This document shows positions 31,710-32,871 of a DNA stretch of 32,871 bases, in pieces. The stretch is from JAJUFS01 sp964599565. Its GTDB lineage: Bacteria; Pseudomonadota; Gammaproteobacteria; Natronospirales; JAJUFS01. A program made the translations under genes and the position numbers. Positions within the stretch are counted from its first letter, which is position 1; every line of letters starts with the position of its first letter. The notes under the pieces were generated by a model. The model worked only from the letters and a program-made list of their open reading frames with translations. It was not told the origin of the DNA and made no database searches. The stretch is taken from positions 1 to 32,871 of the forward strand of contig CAZRFE010000024.1 of NCBI GenBank assembly GCA_964599565.1. The letters are read 5' to 3'.

Positions 31710-32871
31710 ATGAGCGCCGTCCCCTCCCCAGGAAAGAAACCACGTCCATCCCTGAATCCGCGCCAGCTCGAAGCCGTCCGGCACGTCGGCGGCCCGGTGC
31801 TCGTGCTTGCGGGCGCGGGCAGCGGCAAGACGCGCGTCATCACCGAGAAGGTCGCGTACCTCGTGCGCGAGTGCGGCTACCGGCCGGAACAGATCGCAGC
31901 GGTGACGTTCACGAACAAGGCCGCGCGCGAAATGAAGGCGCGCGCGAAGGCGCTGCTCGGCGAGGACGCCGCGAAAGGTCTCGCTGTCTCGACATTTCAC
32001 ACGCTCGGGCTTCGCATCCTGCAGCACGAGCATCACGCCATCGGCTACAAGAAGAACTTCACCATCTTCGATGCCGACGACAGCAGGAATCTCGTCACCG
32101 AAATCCTGAAGGCCGAACGGCTCGACACCAGCGAGCTGATCGAGCGCATGCAGTGGCAGATATCCGGCTGGAAGAGCGATTCCGTCACGCCCGAGCAGGC
32201 GATGAAGGAAGCGGTGGATGCACGCGACATGCAGGCTGCACGCGTGTACGCCGCGTACGATCGCGCGCTGCGCGCCTACAACGCATTCGACTTCGACGAT
32301 CTCATCGCGAAACCGGTTGCGCTGTTCGAGGCGCGTCACGACATCCGCGAGCAATGGCAGAACCGCTTCCGCTACCTGCTCGTCGATGAATGCCAGGACA
32401 CCAACGACGCGCAGTACCGCCTGATGAAGCATCTTGCCGGCGTGCGTGCGGCATTCACCGTCGTCGGCGACGACGACCAGTCCATCTATGCATGGCGCGG
32501 CGCGCGGCCGGAGAATCTCGTGCGCCTGGCCGATGACTATCCGAACCTCGCCGTCGTGAAGCTGGAGCAGAACTACCGTTCCACGTCGCGCATCCTGCGC
32601 GTTGCGAACCACATCATCGCGAACAACGCGCATGTCTTCGAGAAACGCCTGTGGTCGGAGATGGGCGAGGGCGACGAGATCCGCGTCATCGGCTGCAAGG
32701 ATGCAGGCCACGAGGTCGAACGCATCGTGGCGGATCTCGTGCACGTGAAGCTGCAGAAGGGTCTCGCATTCCGCGACTTCGCGATTCTCTACCGCAGCAA
32801 TCACCAGTCGCGCTTCTTCGAGAAGGCGCTGCGCGAGCAGCAGGTGCCGTACCACCTCTCCGGCGGCATGT
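31710..32871 (+). CDS. rep: ATP-dependent DNA helicase Rep (5' part)
   Basis: 387 codons of a UvrD/Rep superfamily 1 helicase, open at the right edge. After a short N-terminus come LNPRQLEAV (Q motif), LVLAGAGSGKT (Walker A, K40), VTFTNKAAREMKAR (motif Ia) and STFHTLGLRIL (Ib). Next are YLLVDECQDTND (motif II, D226; DECQD favours Rep over UvrD), VVGDDDQSIYAWRGA (III) and LEQNYRST (IV). The helicase aids replication forks through bound protein. ATG 31710 lies 67 bp after the previous gene; TAGAAT at 31696-31701 could be a -10. Confidence 0.95.
   Translation, partial: MSAVPSPGKKPRPSLNPRQLEAVRHVGGPVLVLAGAGSGKTRVITEKVAYLVRECGYRPEQIAAVTFTNKAAREMKARAKALLGEDAAKGLAVSTFHTLGLRILQHEHHAIGYKKNFTIFDADDSRNLVTEILKAERLDTSELIERMQWQISGWKSDSVTPEQAMKEAVDARDMQAARVYAAYDRALRAYNAFDFDDLIAKPVALFEARHDIREQWQNRFRYLLVDECQDTNDAQYRLMKHLAGVRAAFTVVGDDDQSIYAWRGARPENLVRLADDYPNLAVVKLEQNYRSTSRILRVANHIIANNAHVFEKRLWSEMGEGDEIRVIGCKDAGHEVERIVADLVHVKLQKGLAFRDFAILYRSNHQSRFFEKALREQQVPYHLSGGM

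Noticed and set aside
1..32871. CRISPR arrays, tRNA/rRNA genes, insertion sequences, prophage
   Set aside because: No regularly spaced repeats, RNA gene signatures, transposase or integrase motifs, or phage structural genes were recognised.

Overview
The window is about 33 kb of GC-rich, densely packed chromosomal DNA from a gammaproteobacterium. The best fit is the Xanthomonadales/Lysobacterales or a related deep gamma lineage such as the Nevskiales or Steroidobacterales. Four things support this: the block algZ-algR-hemC-hemD-hemX-hemY, a PII protein followed further on by ubiK-comM-rep, divergent speA/speE, and one REP palindrome of the 'GGAGCGGCTTCAGCCGC' type seen in that group. I found no rRNA, tRNA, CRISPR array, IS element or prophage. 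No gene-free stretch reaches 300 bases; the largest gaps are about 180-230 bp (532-707, 3422-3613, 4403-4625, 23406-23636).

Layout. (1) 1-3.4 kb: a winged-helix regulator overlapping a gene that leaves the window, two tandem paralogous membrane diguanylate cyclases, and a small Xre-type regulator. (2) 3.6-7.6 kb: a DJ-1/PfpI-family protein, divergent from a 1006-aa GAF/PAS/GGDEF/EIL protein. (3) 7.8-11.6 kb: small accessory and hypothetical genes: a SymE-like 66-aa protein, DUF488, DUF423, a two-gene operon of unknown function, an SDR-family protein, and a 2Fe-2S/FAD/NAD reductase. (4) 11.6-21.1 kb, all on the minus strand: speA-VOC-ABM, REP, 3-hydroxyisobutyrate dehydrogenase-like, algZ, algR, hemC, hemD, hemX, hemY. 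Cistrons are mostly joined by 1-4 bp overlaps. (5) 21.2-23.4 kb: speE divergent from speA, two DUF4124 proteins and a PII protein. (6) 23.6-27.5 kb: a Yip1-like membrane protein and a MacAB-like ABC exporter (adaptor, ATPase, permease). (7) 27.6-32.9 kb: ubiK, comM, a membrane GAF/PAS/GGDEF protein, and the 5' part of rep.

How the genes work together. Four GGDEF proteins, one also carrying an EAL-type domain, point to heavy c-di-GMP signalling. Three of the four keep an RxxD inhibitory site, and the composite protein has lost it. AlgZ/AlgR sits directly upstream of the tetrapyrrole genes. SpeA (arginine to agmatine) and SpeE (putrescine to spermidine) share a divergent control region, but the enzymes between them are not in the window.

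Most of the window is ordinary core genome, and I see no complete new system that can be claimed with confidence. The items most worth a second look are a tandem 11-bp repeat over the promoter of the left-edge regulator, a REP element that supplies a gene's stop codon, a lone SymE-like gene, a triple GAATTC palindromic cluster, an 18-bp perfect palindrome before ubiK, and the unassigned RHH-like two-gene operon.
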